A stretch of DNA of 64,000 nucleotides from Nephromyces sp. MM_2019 (lineage: Eukaryota > Apicomplexa > Aconoidasida > Nephromycida): contig JADHZB010000189.1 in the NCBI GenBank assembly GCA_015657535.1, forward strand, positions 21,734 through 85,733, written 5' to 3'. The translations under genes and the position numbers were made by a program. The notes below the pieces were generated by a model. The model ran no database searches and was not told the DNA's origin. It saw only the letters and a program-made list of their open reading frames with translations. Positions 38,171 to 49,903 of this stretch are shown here, one piece after another; position 1 is the stretch's first letter, and each line of letters begins with the position of its first letter.

Positions 38171-40511
38171 GTTAAGGCAGTTTCCCCTAAGACTTAGCTG
38201 TGCTGACTTGAAGACTACCTTTCAGCGCGCTACCGCTAGAAATTATACGACAAAAAAGCCTGCGAAAGCCAGCGCATGACCCCATCTTCGTCTTATCGTA
38301 GCATATGTGGAGTCATACTTCCTTGCGTACACGCTCCATCCTCTATGTCGTACTAGTTATCTGAGTAATGCAAGCTTACATGAAAAAGGAAGCTATGACT
38401 CGTTGAAGCTAAACGAACTAGCTTAGGTCGTAGTGCACACCTTAATTCCGTGCACCGGCAATATCCAGTGGTAAGGCCCGAGTGTTTAGTTGATGTAATG
38501 GCTTTCTTCAAGAGAGTAACATAGTGATGTCAGCGAAAATTCCTTATGAAGAAGTAACTAAAGTGCAGACCAAGGCTGCACAAAGTGCTATATGGAGACC
38601 CATGCTACAAATTCCTAATGCATTTGGGGTATCTACTCGAGGGTTCGCGTCAGCGCAATTACCACTTCCTTGTTTTCCCCCGCTTTATGCAATTTTAACA
38701 CGAATAAATATTCTCTCAAGCTTCAAGAAGAGGGACAAGTTTAATGGCACTAATTAATTGTTGTAATTACTATACATGAGCACTAGGCAATGAATCCGAA
38801 TACAAGCACTCCTTCAAAAAAAATTTAATAGCTTCGCAGTAGGTGAGAGGGCCAGAAAAGAACTGGCATTTTGACATTGGGAAGGAGCAAAAAATCTTAG
38901 ATTAATGAGTGACATAACTTAAGGCCTAATCATTTATGATACACTCATAGGAATAAAGTAAAATAAGTATCTCTAGTTTTGTAACCATTGTATTTTTTAA
39001 ATTAAAGCTCAAAATATTGAGGAGTTACTCGACCTAAAGAAGCTAATACTAATCAACTCAAAAAACCCTTTTAAAGCATATGAAATTTCTAAATGCTTTT
39101 AGTTTCCTAGAAAGGAACATACTGGGAGAAAAATAAACCTGGTTCACTTAAGCAGCAGTCGTATAGCTAATTCGGCATGGCGCGCACGTCAAAATATCAA
39201 CATAAACGAGAAAGTTTTGAGATTTTGCATGCCTTCCCATATCAGCGACCAACCTTCATGCAAAGCATCAAATGCTTTAATAAATATCTTCTTGCTTCCC
39301 AAATAATTTAAGCTCATTATTTTTATTGGTGCAACCATGCTCTTAAAAAAAAGAGCTATAGCAATGAGTTATTATGTAGGCGATGGCCTCAACGAAAAAA
39401 GAAAATACGTTGTAAAGCCATATTTCAACGATTGGGCTGGGGGTGAACAAGAAAAAAAACTCAGAACTACGCAAAGACGGTACAAGACCTTGCTGTGAGA
39501 GGGCAATGGCTGAATACAACTCAAATTAAGAGCTCTGCTCAAAAAGATGAAACAATATTACAAGAAACCGCGGTAAGAAGGTAATGTGAAACCATAAAAG
39601 AAGCACTAAATTATATCTTTCATGGAATCTAGGTAAAAATCATAGTACTCCACTTTTGTGGCACTTCAGCACCCTAAGCTAACATTCTACTCCTTTTTTG
39701 AATGATAAAATCTGCTGTTTCTTCAAGATAAATAAAATTAAAAGCAACCAATTCAAAGCAAGCAAATACTTTATAAGGCTTCATAGCGGAGGAAGAAATG
39801 ATAGTTAAATATTAAAATAAAGCGAATTACTCCTAGCAAACACAAGACATTTCCACGAAAAAACATTTTAAGCTCCTGCATGAGAAAACTAGAGTAAGAA
39901 GGGTTACTTATCATTATATGGCAGTCTGTAATTCTCTATAACTACGTTGGGCAAGCGGAGAGTAACAAACAGCAAGTAGGAAGCACAACCTAATTGAAGT
40001 AAATAAGAGTAATTAATACATTGAGTCGTAGAATGTAAACTTGCAATGATGACGGGCTTTAAATTAATATAAGCAAATGCTATAGAAGAAAAGTACACGT
40101 GAAATATTCTTAAACCATTCTATCACGAAGTACTGCACATTCCTACGAATAAGTGAGTATCCGCGTGATAAATTAAACAAAAGCCAAGCTTTTGCCTACT
40201 TAAATCTATAAGAACAGGGGTGTGTATCAGCTTAAATAAACAAAATAAAATACGCGGCAAGAAAAATTGGGGGTTCAAACAAAACGTTTTTTGCTGCAAG
40301 AATAAGCAAAGTAATCTACGATCAGAATAAAATAATTGAAGCAATAAAAAAATACATAATATTGTTCGCAATGCAAGACAACTTCAAAACTAAGCTTATA
40401 AAAAAACATAAACACTGATAAACAAAAGGAAATGCAAACTCCTAAATTTTTGGAGCACCAAAATTTATAAGCTTCAGCTCGTCAGAACATCACACCACCT
40501 GCTGGGAAATT
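38171..40511. other. intergenic, no supported gene
   Basis: A plus-strand frame at 38524-38757 contains a RGFASA string that superficially resembles a mitochondrial presequence, but it has no splice context or recognised domain. The rest is AT-rich with only short frames. Confidence 0.45.
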
Positions 40512-43255
40512 TCATCGGTTGGCCCGCGGCTTACAAATTCTTTTATGATACTTCCAGTCTTCTTTTTGACACTTTCTTGAACAATACCAGCTGATCCCGC
40601 AGCGAGAACACATGAGAAGCGTAGCTGAAGGCGCGCTTACCTATTTTTATAAACATAATATCAATCGAGAATAATAAGGCTAAATTCATGCTATTTGGAG
40701 AAGCAAGTAATTTCTAACTAAGGAAAATGAGCTTAAAAATTATTCCAAGTAATCATGAAAATCACTGCAGAGCGATAGACACATACCACACGACGAGCAA
40801 AGCTAACGCACCTACACAATCTTCCAAATTCATAACTTTACACAAGAATATAACAGTCTCGTTTTTCTAGAAGAATAATATATACTTATCTATACAATAT
40901 TAGACTTGAAAAAGCTAATAGCATCAAAAAAAAGCAAACCTGAGCGGAAAAATAAACGAGTTGATATATATAGCTGAATAACTCCATAAAAAAAAATGGC
41001 AAGAGTACATACAAGTCCACTTCAAATCTCTGACGAAGAGTCTAAATCAGATTCAAAACATATATATAGCAACATTTTCACATACTTAACAGCATATTAC
41101 TTCATATATATTTTTACCCTAGATGTACTAGCAACTCCTTGTGTGTCCTTCTCAGCTGGTATCTCAGTAAGCCCGCAGCTTGCACAAACCTTCTCTTTAG
41201 GGGCAGGAAGCGATAAATTTGATGACAATGCCTTTCCATCACCTTTCATAATACTTTGTAGACTACTCATAACAGAGGCAGAATATCCCCTGCATGCATG
41301 AAAAAACTCGATTGTATTTATATATAAAAAAGTCCAAACAGTCTGTTTAACTTTTTCAAGAGCAAATCAAGCGGAAATCACAAACAATTGAAAAAATACA
41401 TATCATTGAGAGCAGCAAGAAGGCAATCAAAAAATGAAACTACAGCAAGTCGGCACGTGATCACACAATAAGTTTACGAATAAACGTACAAGAATTAAAC
41501 GTTAACGCAAAAAGCCAAAACAAAAAATTTGGGCACTTTCTATAAGATACCTGCGTAGTAACTCCGGCCTATATCGCGCGGTTAAAATTACATAGCTTAT
41601 TATTCTGCTGAGATATGTAACTTGCAATGCGTCCTAGCTATCCCACTATGCAATAATGCACTTTCAATGTTCATTTCGCTAAAAAAAAGGCTTGGTTTCA
41701 GAGTAACAGGCAGTAGACCGGACTCGCAGCTTGTAGACATGGCATATTACTGAGCAATTTTATTCTTACGTTGGAGTAGGCGGTGACTTCATTACATCCA
41801 AAGCTGCATCCGCATTAAAATCCAATCTCTTAAAGGTATCCTCATCATCAAAAGATTTTGATAAAAAACAGGGCCCCCGGATATCTAACCAGAGTTAAAC
41901 AGTATTGCTTCACAAGAAAATTAACAATAAATAAACACAGCGAACAGTAATCATTTGAGCGTAAATCAAAGGGCTAAAAGAATTGGGTTTGATCTTGGGA
42001 ACCAGCTGATTTACAGCAGCTAGCAAGTATGACGGCCTTTTCAAGGCAAATTCCTACGCGTAGCATACATACATTAATGTATTGAAAATTTTGATTTTAA
42101 GACATTTCGCCGAGTTTTGAAAAGTGTTCTCGAATACCATTCTTGAAATGTGCTTAAATTTCACCCCAAACACTCTAAAACCAAAGTACCCAGCGAATCT
42201 GTTCTAGAAGGATGAAAGATATCTCATGAAAGCATTTCAACATACCAGAGATACAGACTTAGTGAGATTTGGGTATACCAAAAAACAATCCGGAAAAACT
42301 TTGAATAGCAATATATTGTATGTGCAGTAAGCAAATGCTATTCAAAAGAGACGTGAAGTACACGCCTTGTGGAGCTTGAAAAGCTATAAAAATAAGCCCA
42401 GGAGCAGCGAAAAAAAAAGATTGAATCGAATGTGCTATCAATGAAAGATAAAAATTTATCACATCATAGGCATATTACCATTAGAGCAGATTCTAGAGGC
42501 TCGAGCGTTATGGTTTAGACCTTTCAGCTTTCCGTACTCGTCAAGGTAACAATTGAGAGCCTCGAAGTTATTGCGCTTACTGGGTAAGATCAAAGGCAGT
42601 ATCTGGGAATTCAAGACACTTAGAGTGCAATACAAACAAGAAGCAAGAAATTGGGGGTTCATTTTTTTAGATCTCTTAAAAAATCTCGAGTACGGAATGA
42701 TATCTTCATTACTCATTAATAATTATTCCACGGTTTGTTTAATCCTAAGAATTACAATATATATGGCTGCAACAATGCACTCAAATGAAACTGCTATACA
42801 AAACAAGCGTAGCAAAAATACGCCGCACCACCCCCGACTTGAAGACCTCGTTGTATGGGATATCTACTAGTATTCTTCAAGGATAACGAAAACAATTCCC
42901 CCTAGCATACGAAGTCGAGAGTGAGCTCTTTTTAAAATAGAAACTTCATCACAATGAAGGTCCGATCCCCACGCTGTCAAAGCCTAGCAGGCCGCACCTG
43001 GTAATTCGGGTTCATTTCACTATTGGGATCAAAGTCGTCAACTTCGACAAGTCCATTAGATTTCTGCTTGAGTTCTTCTTTGAAGTCTGATGTGGCTTCA
43101 TCGCTTAATCTATCTTTCAGAAAAGCTCTCTTCATCAAATTTTGAAAATCCTCTTCAATCCCTTCAAAATAGCGGGTTTCTATCTCATCATTAATGTCAC
43201 AAGGGATGTAAACGAAAGAAAATCTCTTGTGCCTTGTGGCACGAATATCCGACAT
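40512..43255 (-). CDS. MYND zinc-finger protein (five exons)
   Basis: Exons (minus): 43255-42998, 42602-42479, 41884-41770, 41289-41118, 40640-40512. All four junctions agree in phase (0, 1, 2, 0) and predict 265 residues ending RANR then TGA. The C terminus is a textbook MYND finger: C201-x2-C204, then C234-x2-C237, C243, C247, H255 and C259, with YCSRKCQKEDW in the middle. MYND fingers bind zinc and usually mediate protein-protein contacts with proline-containing partners. The first 160 residues (for example RHKRFSFVYIPCD, NNFEALNCYLDEYGK, FLSKSFDDEDTFKR) resemble what I recall as a small conserved alveolate MYND protein family of unknown role. That link is memory, not a search. The ATG at 43255 sits right after a possible acceptor (TTTCAG), so a 5' intron or an upstream exon cannot be excluded. 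The first intron is 395 bases. Confidence 0.9.
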
Positions 43256-44564
43256 GCTGAAATATTTTATAGTAGGACTGCACTTATAGGGAAAAACTCT
43301 CAAGAACCCACAAGACAGGGGATAAGGCTGCAAATTTATTTTAATTCTTTGCGTAATCAAAGAAAATATACGTAGCAACACCAAGAAATTGCAGTCGCCG
43401 GTTAGCTATGTTACGTCTAAGTTATAGCTACACAAACTGAGCGGTGCAAGGAAGAATTAAAGGTTGCTAAACATACTCTTCACAGTCTCGGGGTTAGTTG
43501 AGGACGGCATTAAACGGATGTCTTCAAAGCGTAGCTTGTGGGCGCGCTTTCAAGGCCACAAAGAAGTATTTCTGTTGTACGTTCATGCCCCCTCAGCTGC
43601 CCTTTTCAGTGATTATACAATCGAATAACTAGGAAATTGAAAACGAATTGACAAAATTAGAGCATATGCAAGGCAGCGTACTTGCGTTGGTACCGGTACT
43701 CGGTAACAACTTTCAGCTTCATGTAGTCGGGTTAGAAAAGCACATCATACGGCTGGTGCTACCGGGGCTGCCAAATAGAGTTAAGAATCGAAAGCATACT
43801 GTAAGACGAGTTCACGATAATAGTGAAAATTTTATAGAACAATTAGCCAAGCTTGCATGCAATGTGTGACTACTTCTTCATTAGCAGCTTCAAGTTCAGG
43901 CTTGCCTCAGCGTCGTGCGCTCGTCGATATAGCAGTTCATAACTTATCGGGTCGTAACGCTATTGACATACAACGCGGGCCACCTAGCTGCCGTACGCTT
44001 TGAAATGGCTTCGACAGTTTTCATAACATCTCGACAACTCATTGCCAACAGTAGGTGATAGCATGTTACCCAGCGAAGCAAAATTGTAGAGGGCCTAAAA
44101 TTTTCCCTAGCTTATCTTTTCATTTCTAAATTTCATTTTACATTAAATTTATATTTCTTTATGTGATTTAAAGGTTTACAATATTCGAAATTATTTTTCG
44201 TATTGCTTATTGGGTGTCCAGGAATACTTTAGGAACGCACAAGCTAATCAAAAACTGCGGGTGGCACTAGCTCTTGTGGTCCAAGCGCATGTTTAGCTCA
44301 AGAATAACCGAAAGATCTCACTGGTGCAGCTGGCCTAAGGGGTCGTAATAAATAACTACACCTATAAAGCTAGTTTCTTGCATGCTGATTTTTCACCTGT
44401 TTGCACTCTCGTAATGCTTTATAGATATAACGCATCTGGTAGAGCTTTTCGAGGAAAGCGTAACGCATAATACATTGCATCTCTTTGTGCTGAACACAAC
44501 TTTCAGTTTATGTATCAAGCTAAGGAATTGCCTCGCAAGAAGTATTAGTCTCTGCGGTTCATAG
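43256..44564. other. intergenic between MYND gene and next minus-strand gene
   Basis: A plus-strand frame at 43648-43869 starts with a non-ATG codon and has no recognised domain. No splice-flanked coding segment was seen on either strand. Confidence 0.45.
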
Positions 44565-47500
44565 TCAACGCGGAGTGCGCCAGCAGGGTAACAAAGTTCC
44601 AATGGTTAGGGTGAGATCTTCGAATGTAAATGATACCGAGGAATTAAGTTCATATATGGAGGGAATTGTACTCCATGCTATTATGCGAGAAAATAAAGAA
44701 TCCTGGCTGTCAGGGACCAAGCCGTACTCGTACCAGTCGTTAAATAAGCGCAATAAAGAAGCGGGATGCTCAGAAACTTTTTTCTTAACTATAAAAGTTT
44801 ATGAAAAAAAGCAGTAACATGAAGATAAAGATGTTCAGAGTATGTTTTTGTAAGTTTTATTGATTCAGAGTAGAAGTTTGAAAACTAAAAATGAAGTCTG
44901 CTCAGTGCTCGGTAGTACTGCAGAATTGCAAGGAGTAGTGCTACACGGCTTCTTTTCAAGTTATTCACAAAATTATAACGGAAAGTGCCCAGGTTCTATA
45001 TACAGGGAGGAGACGTAGCATAGCTAGTACTGAAAACTTTTTGTGCACGTGTGGGATCAAGTTCCAACTTTATACCGCAAATTATCAGAGAATGATCAAT
45101 ACAATCATAACTTCCTTAGTATTAGAATGCCTGCCTGCATAAAGTTATTGCGGCTTTTTTAAGATATGCACACCGTAGCAAATAACTTCATTATTTTTAT
45201 TTCAAGCGTTTGCATTTCAAATCAATCATCGAAATTCTTACATTTGTTTCGGTCAAGAACTCGAAATCAGGGTATATCTTGTAGGCTTGATTATACACGT
45301 CATAAAACTCAGAGCTAAGAGCTGAAGCACCAAGAGGTGTAACCATGTACACAAGAACAGTTGGTGGAGGATTCAAGAACAAGCTTATTATCATCTCACG
45401 TATGTGCAGTAGACACGGAAACCAATTATGTATCTGGTACTGCCTGGGCTGCTGCATTGATGCTGATACATTACGCCTACCTGGCAATGTCCAGGACATA
45501 CCAGTCCCAGTGACGTGATATTTTTAAAATTATTTTCTTTTGCATATAACAAGTAGTAACTGAATGAAACAATTTTTACCGAATCGCTTTTATCCTCCCA
45601 ACAGTCGCATGGCAAGTACATGAGTTAAAAACGAAAACAGAAAAACTCCAGGAAAATCAGCAAAAAGAATATGTGGCCCAACCTGATGACTGCATCAGCT
45701 TTTTATTACAATACCGCTTTTATCAAAAGATATGGAGATTTAGGGCATCACAAATACACACCACTGTGAATTGTTATAGCACATAAAACAGCAAATCACA
45801 AGTTAAATCTATGGGAAGCCTTTAATAAACTGCAAAGCAATTACGCTCAATATATCTGCCCCAAAGAGCAACCACTTTGTGAGAACAATAAAATTACTGA
45901 AATTATAAAAAGGAAGATATTTTTAATATACAGAATTGAATAAGTAGCATCACTTATAATAACGAATGTAATTAAAATAAAGGAGGCATTGATATTGTTT
46001 CTATTTAGCTATACTTTACGGCTTAAAAAGCATAGGAATACAATCATAGGGTATTCCTTAGGCCTGGATTACATTGTAGTCAAATGGCTACATTTACTGG
46101 TCCGTTGGTAGTGTTGCTTCTACGTATCATAAGCTAATTCTAATTTTCTAGACGATTAAGCACCCACCAAAAATAGCAAAACTGGATAGCTAGACTTGTT
46201 TAGAATAACATGAGGAGCCTCAGGGGTGCTTTCCTTGTCTAAGAGGAATGCAGTACGCCATTAGTTTAAATGGTTGGGTAGCATGCTGTATGACGTGAAC
46301 GTATCCCTTTAAAAGAAATGCAATACAGGTTGTACATCAGCTGTGAAACTACTCAAATCAAGCTAAACATTACAACAATGTTTACAATAAAGCAAACTAA
46401 CGAGTGATTCAGGTTTGAAACGAATATTTCAATACGGAACTTGCAAACTTCAAGCTTTTCCGTGTCCTTTGCACACTGTAGCATAGGCAACTCCTTTATA
46501 TGTGCTGTAGTAATCATTTTGTTAAATAAGTACTACCCCATATCCTCAACTGGCATAAGCTATACTTGAGAGCCGCGCCATTGCTATTTTTAGGCATGAC
46601 CTCATGCAGTCCTGCACCATATGAAAAAAGTCCAACTTTTCCCCTCAAATGAAAAGATTTATGTGCTTTAGAAGGGATTCAATTTTCATTACCGCGGTTA
46701 GGGCATGATTCTAGCTCCTTGCCAAGATGTACTGAACCTTTCCCTACTTGGTACAAATTTACAATCAGGTTTTTCTTATAATCCAAGCCACAGCAGTGAT
46801 ACGTTAAAGAAACTGTAATATAACTCATTACATTTTTAAGGGCAAATTTGACCTCAAAAAAGCAATTAGTCAATAAAGTTTGTCACAACATTGATTCAGT
46901 AATAATTCTTGAGCGTTGCGAATAAATAATGAGCATTATAAACAACATGGTTTCAACAGCACAAGAAAAATAAGAGGTATGAGAGCTACATGGGAAAATC
47001 CACCATGCTATAGAAAGTAACCAGCCATACAGAGTACAACTATGAATTGTATTTCATATCCTTTTTATGAATACCTTTTGAAGGTAATGACCTCAGTTTG
47101 AAGATTACCCAACGAGTAGAAAAACGAGTTTAACTCCGTCAATACAATATAATTTTGCTCCAAAGGGATTCAATGCAAATAAATTATATACAGGGGATAC
47201 CTGATACATCCCCTTTTGCCTGCTGCCTGCGTTTCGAGGGAGACGAAGCATCGCGGGACACAGATTATTTCGAAGATCCCATTAACGCTATGCAGGCGAC
47301 GCACTGCAGCTTTTTTGGACCTTGGATTTTTTGAATTTGAGGCCATTTACAATTCAAAGATTCCTGCTACTTTCTCAATCTGAGGGAAAGAATTTCGATT
47401 TAGCAAGGTATCTAATTTTTTTGTGGTATATGGCCGTCTCGAGGTTATGGCTCGATACAGTCTGTATTGCCCGCCTCTTTCAGTCGAAGAGGTGAATATT

Positions 47501-47990
47501 TCACAAGCAGTAGCATTGAATGTATCCTCTGAATTATCTCTGTTTTATTTTGAAATACATGGCAAGGGGGGATAAAAATCAGGATCGCCCCATAATCTTA
47601 ACTTCTCCGGCGGAAATTTATTTGATTTTCATATGAGTTTACACTAAAATTGAGTTTTTTGCGGCATGAAGCACCTTAATACGCAGCTATGAACCCAAAG
47701 TATTTGTGTAATTCCATAATTTTGGGCAGTGACTTGCTACTTATTTATGTCTTTGCTTTCTACAACCAACTCCAAGGATTACGCCGTACTTCAAGCTGTG
47801 GTAATAGCGGAGATTTGGAAGCCCCTTGTCTTCCACAGTATACGACTATATAACATGAAGATTGGTACACTGCTTCGAGTACGCAAGAAAATACTTCCCA
47901 GTGTATCTTCACATATTCGAAGGAATATAAAGTATTCCCAGCGGCGAAAAGATATTGGGAATCGTGCTCATTCCCTCTCAGGACGACATG
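44565..47990 (-). CDS. unidentified multi-exon gene (partial model)
   Basis: Exon-like segments (minus): about 47990-47837, 47303-47201, 46812-46693, 45480-45242, 44768-44565. The first two join in phase 1, and the last three join in phases 1 and 0. A piece between the second and third is missing, because phase 2 meets phase 1. Peptide features include SFEYVKIHWEVFSCVLEA and YIVV in the first, LTYHCCGLDYKKNL in the third, PPPTVLVYMVTPLG in the fourth, and LFNDWYEYGLVPDSQDSLFS in the last, which ends TGA. The strong donor ACAAAT/GTAAGA ends the fourth. The order YIVV then LVYMVTP recalls the C-terminal half of Mediator subunit 13, but similarity is too thin to name the gene. A separate short ATG exon at 45621-45580 does not fit the phase. 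Parts could equally be chance frames. Confidence 0.4.
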
Positions 47991-48179
47991 TTGAATGAGG
48001 ACGTTTAGTTACTTTTGTATTCCAGCTGTGATTCCTGCTTATGTTTCGGTGGAATAAGTCTTTCATCCCTGGTAACCTCAATGGAAATCACATTTCGATT
48101 TAAGATCCTTGAGTTTATGGCCGTCAAAAAGCACAAAAAATTTCCAAGTAATGCATGAAGCAATTATACTTACTTTTAA

Positions 48180-48282
48180 CTCCGGTTGAAGTGGTGATTT
48201 TGACGAAATTGGAATGCTCTTCCTGGCGTGGCATGCAATGTACCTTATGTAACAACGACGTTAAAACTCGGTAAAATCCGGC
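48180..48282 (+). CDS. candidate N-terminal zinc-finger exon of the Ash2-like gene
   Basis: An open segment reads LTKLECSSWRGMQCTLCNN and ends at a donor (ACTCG/GTAAAA, phase 2). The C-x2-C pair followed in the next candidate exon by a hydrophobic helix is reminiscent of the end of the atypical PHD and the following winged-helix segment of Ash2. No convincing acceptor was found (the nearest is TTGAAG), so the left border is approximate. Treat it as an addition to the SPRY gene model that follows. Confidence 0.3.
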
Positions 48283-48635
48283 TTGCAAATATGCTTAAAC
48301 CTCACCCGCACGATCAGCATGCTCGTCACAACACGCACTTTATTAGTGCTAGAGGTGGGAAGAAGAGGGAAAAGCCTTGCGAAGCAACCAGTATTGCCAA
48401 CAAGGGGGGTAATACTGCCCACCACCATAGATTAGGAAAAGTTTCAAAATTACAGCAACTGAGAGGTAAATTGACGTAGTTAAAGCTTTAAGACCTGAGG
48501 GAGAATGGGGTACAGTGTTGTTTTTAAGGCTCTACCTATTTGAGATGCACCCTTGACGTCATTTAACGGTATTGTACAATTTAAAAAGAACGGCAATCTG
48601 TTCTTGTGAGTTCGTCATATTGCTGGAATCATCAG

Positions 48636-48688
48636 TAATTATTCATCTCTGAACCGTTTAGCATTCATCGCCCTTGATTTGCTCTTTG
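48636..48688 (+). CDS. candidate exon of the Ash2-like gene
   Basis: A 53-base segment with acceptor ATCATCAG and donor TTTG/GTAGAT, entering in phase 2 and leaving in phase 1. Both phases fit the neighbouring pieces. The peptide NYSSLNRLAFIALDLLF looks like one amphipathic helix. Support comes from phase agreement and position, not from a recognised motif. Confidence 0.35.
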
Positions 48689-49903
48689 GTAGATCTTCAA
48701 GCTCTCACTGTATGGATGGTGCATGTTTTGGTATCATTGCTAAGTTACCCTGCTACTTGGCACTCTAAATCATTTATAAGCTAAATTCGATCGAGTATAG
48801 AATACCAAGTAAAAGGAAAATATTTTTTAAATGAGATATAAAGAGAGCGGAAGTCGCTCAGGATGCTTAACTGATCACCTATATCCTTTCCTGCATATAC
48901 CCCCCGAAAATGTATGAAATACCATATCGCATTGTTAATAATAATATATATACTTTAAGTCATTAACTGTTTCTTTATATTGGTTAGAAATTCTATTTGC
49001 CGATATATCTTTGGATTTTTATAGCTTCCTGCTACTGCTTTTTCGAGGCACACGCATTAGAGCTCCACACACTTTACAGCATTGTAGGATTGCTGAATCG
49101 AAGTAGCTTGAAAATACACTGTATAATATGCCATGTATTTTAAAGATGCTATATTTTCAAAGGCAATTTAGGCTATTTAGAAAGTATTTGCTTATGGGCT
49201 TTTTGCGTTGCTGCTTAATATTTTTTCTCTATAACAAAAGTTTTTTGAAAAAGTCGTGAATTAATGCTGTTAGCATCGTAGAGTATGTAGCTGTCTCCTC
49301 TACTCTGTTACATAGCGCATGCTTATAGCAAATTTTTTTGTATTGAAAAAAGCCAAACTTAATGCAGCGGCATTATGATTGCTTGCATCGAAATTATGTG
49401 CATAAAAATGTTTAAAAAAAAAAATGTTCAAACGTAAGTTTATTAAGATTCAAATTTTTTCTTATAAAAAATTCCCTTTATATTTACTGTTTCTTCCTCT
49501 CTGGACTACATTGCGATAAAGCCCTTTTTTAGAGGACAAAATTTTTTTTCCCTTTAAAACTTCATTTTTAAGATTACCATTTTTTATATCTTTTAATTCT
49601 TTTTTTAAATATTCAATATTTTCCCGGTTCTCCCCCCGTAAGAAAGCATTAGATTACGATATTGGTATGCTCTTTGATACTTTTATTTTAAAAATTTGTA
49701 TCGCCATACGATGAAAAAACTTTTCAATGTTGATTTAAGGAATGATTTGGTTTTTTGAGATTATTCCATTTTTTTTTCCTCTATAACGCGCTTCTTCAGC
49801 CTGATTGATAAGTTTTACTTTTTTGACTTATGGTCGTATTTTTTCTTCTTACGCTTTTCTTCTTATGTGCTGTGCTATTCGCTGTCTTAATCTGTCTCAA
49901 TAG

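Noticed and set aside
38524..38757. Plus frame with a presequence-like RGFASA string
   Set aside because: No domain, no splice partner, and codon usage not distinct from surrounding DNA.
44575..44817. 80-codon plus frame
   Set aside because: It overlaps the minus-strand candidate exon 44565-44768, which ends cleanly and fits the phase of the exon before it. I cannot fully exclude the plus frame.
47170..47332. Plus frame with acidic peptide ending at 47332
   Set aside because: No donor occurs before its stop, and it is antisense to a minus segment with good phase and a donor. Undecided, but weaker.
48228..48479. 83-codon plus frame rich in H, K and R
   Set aside because: It starts with GTG, has no acceptor, and is out of frame with the C-x2-C segment that better fits the Ash2-like gene.
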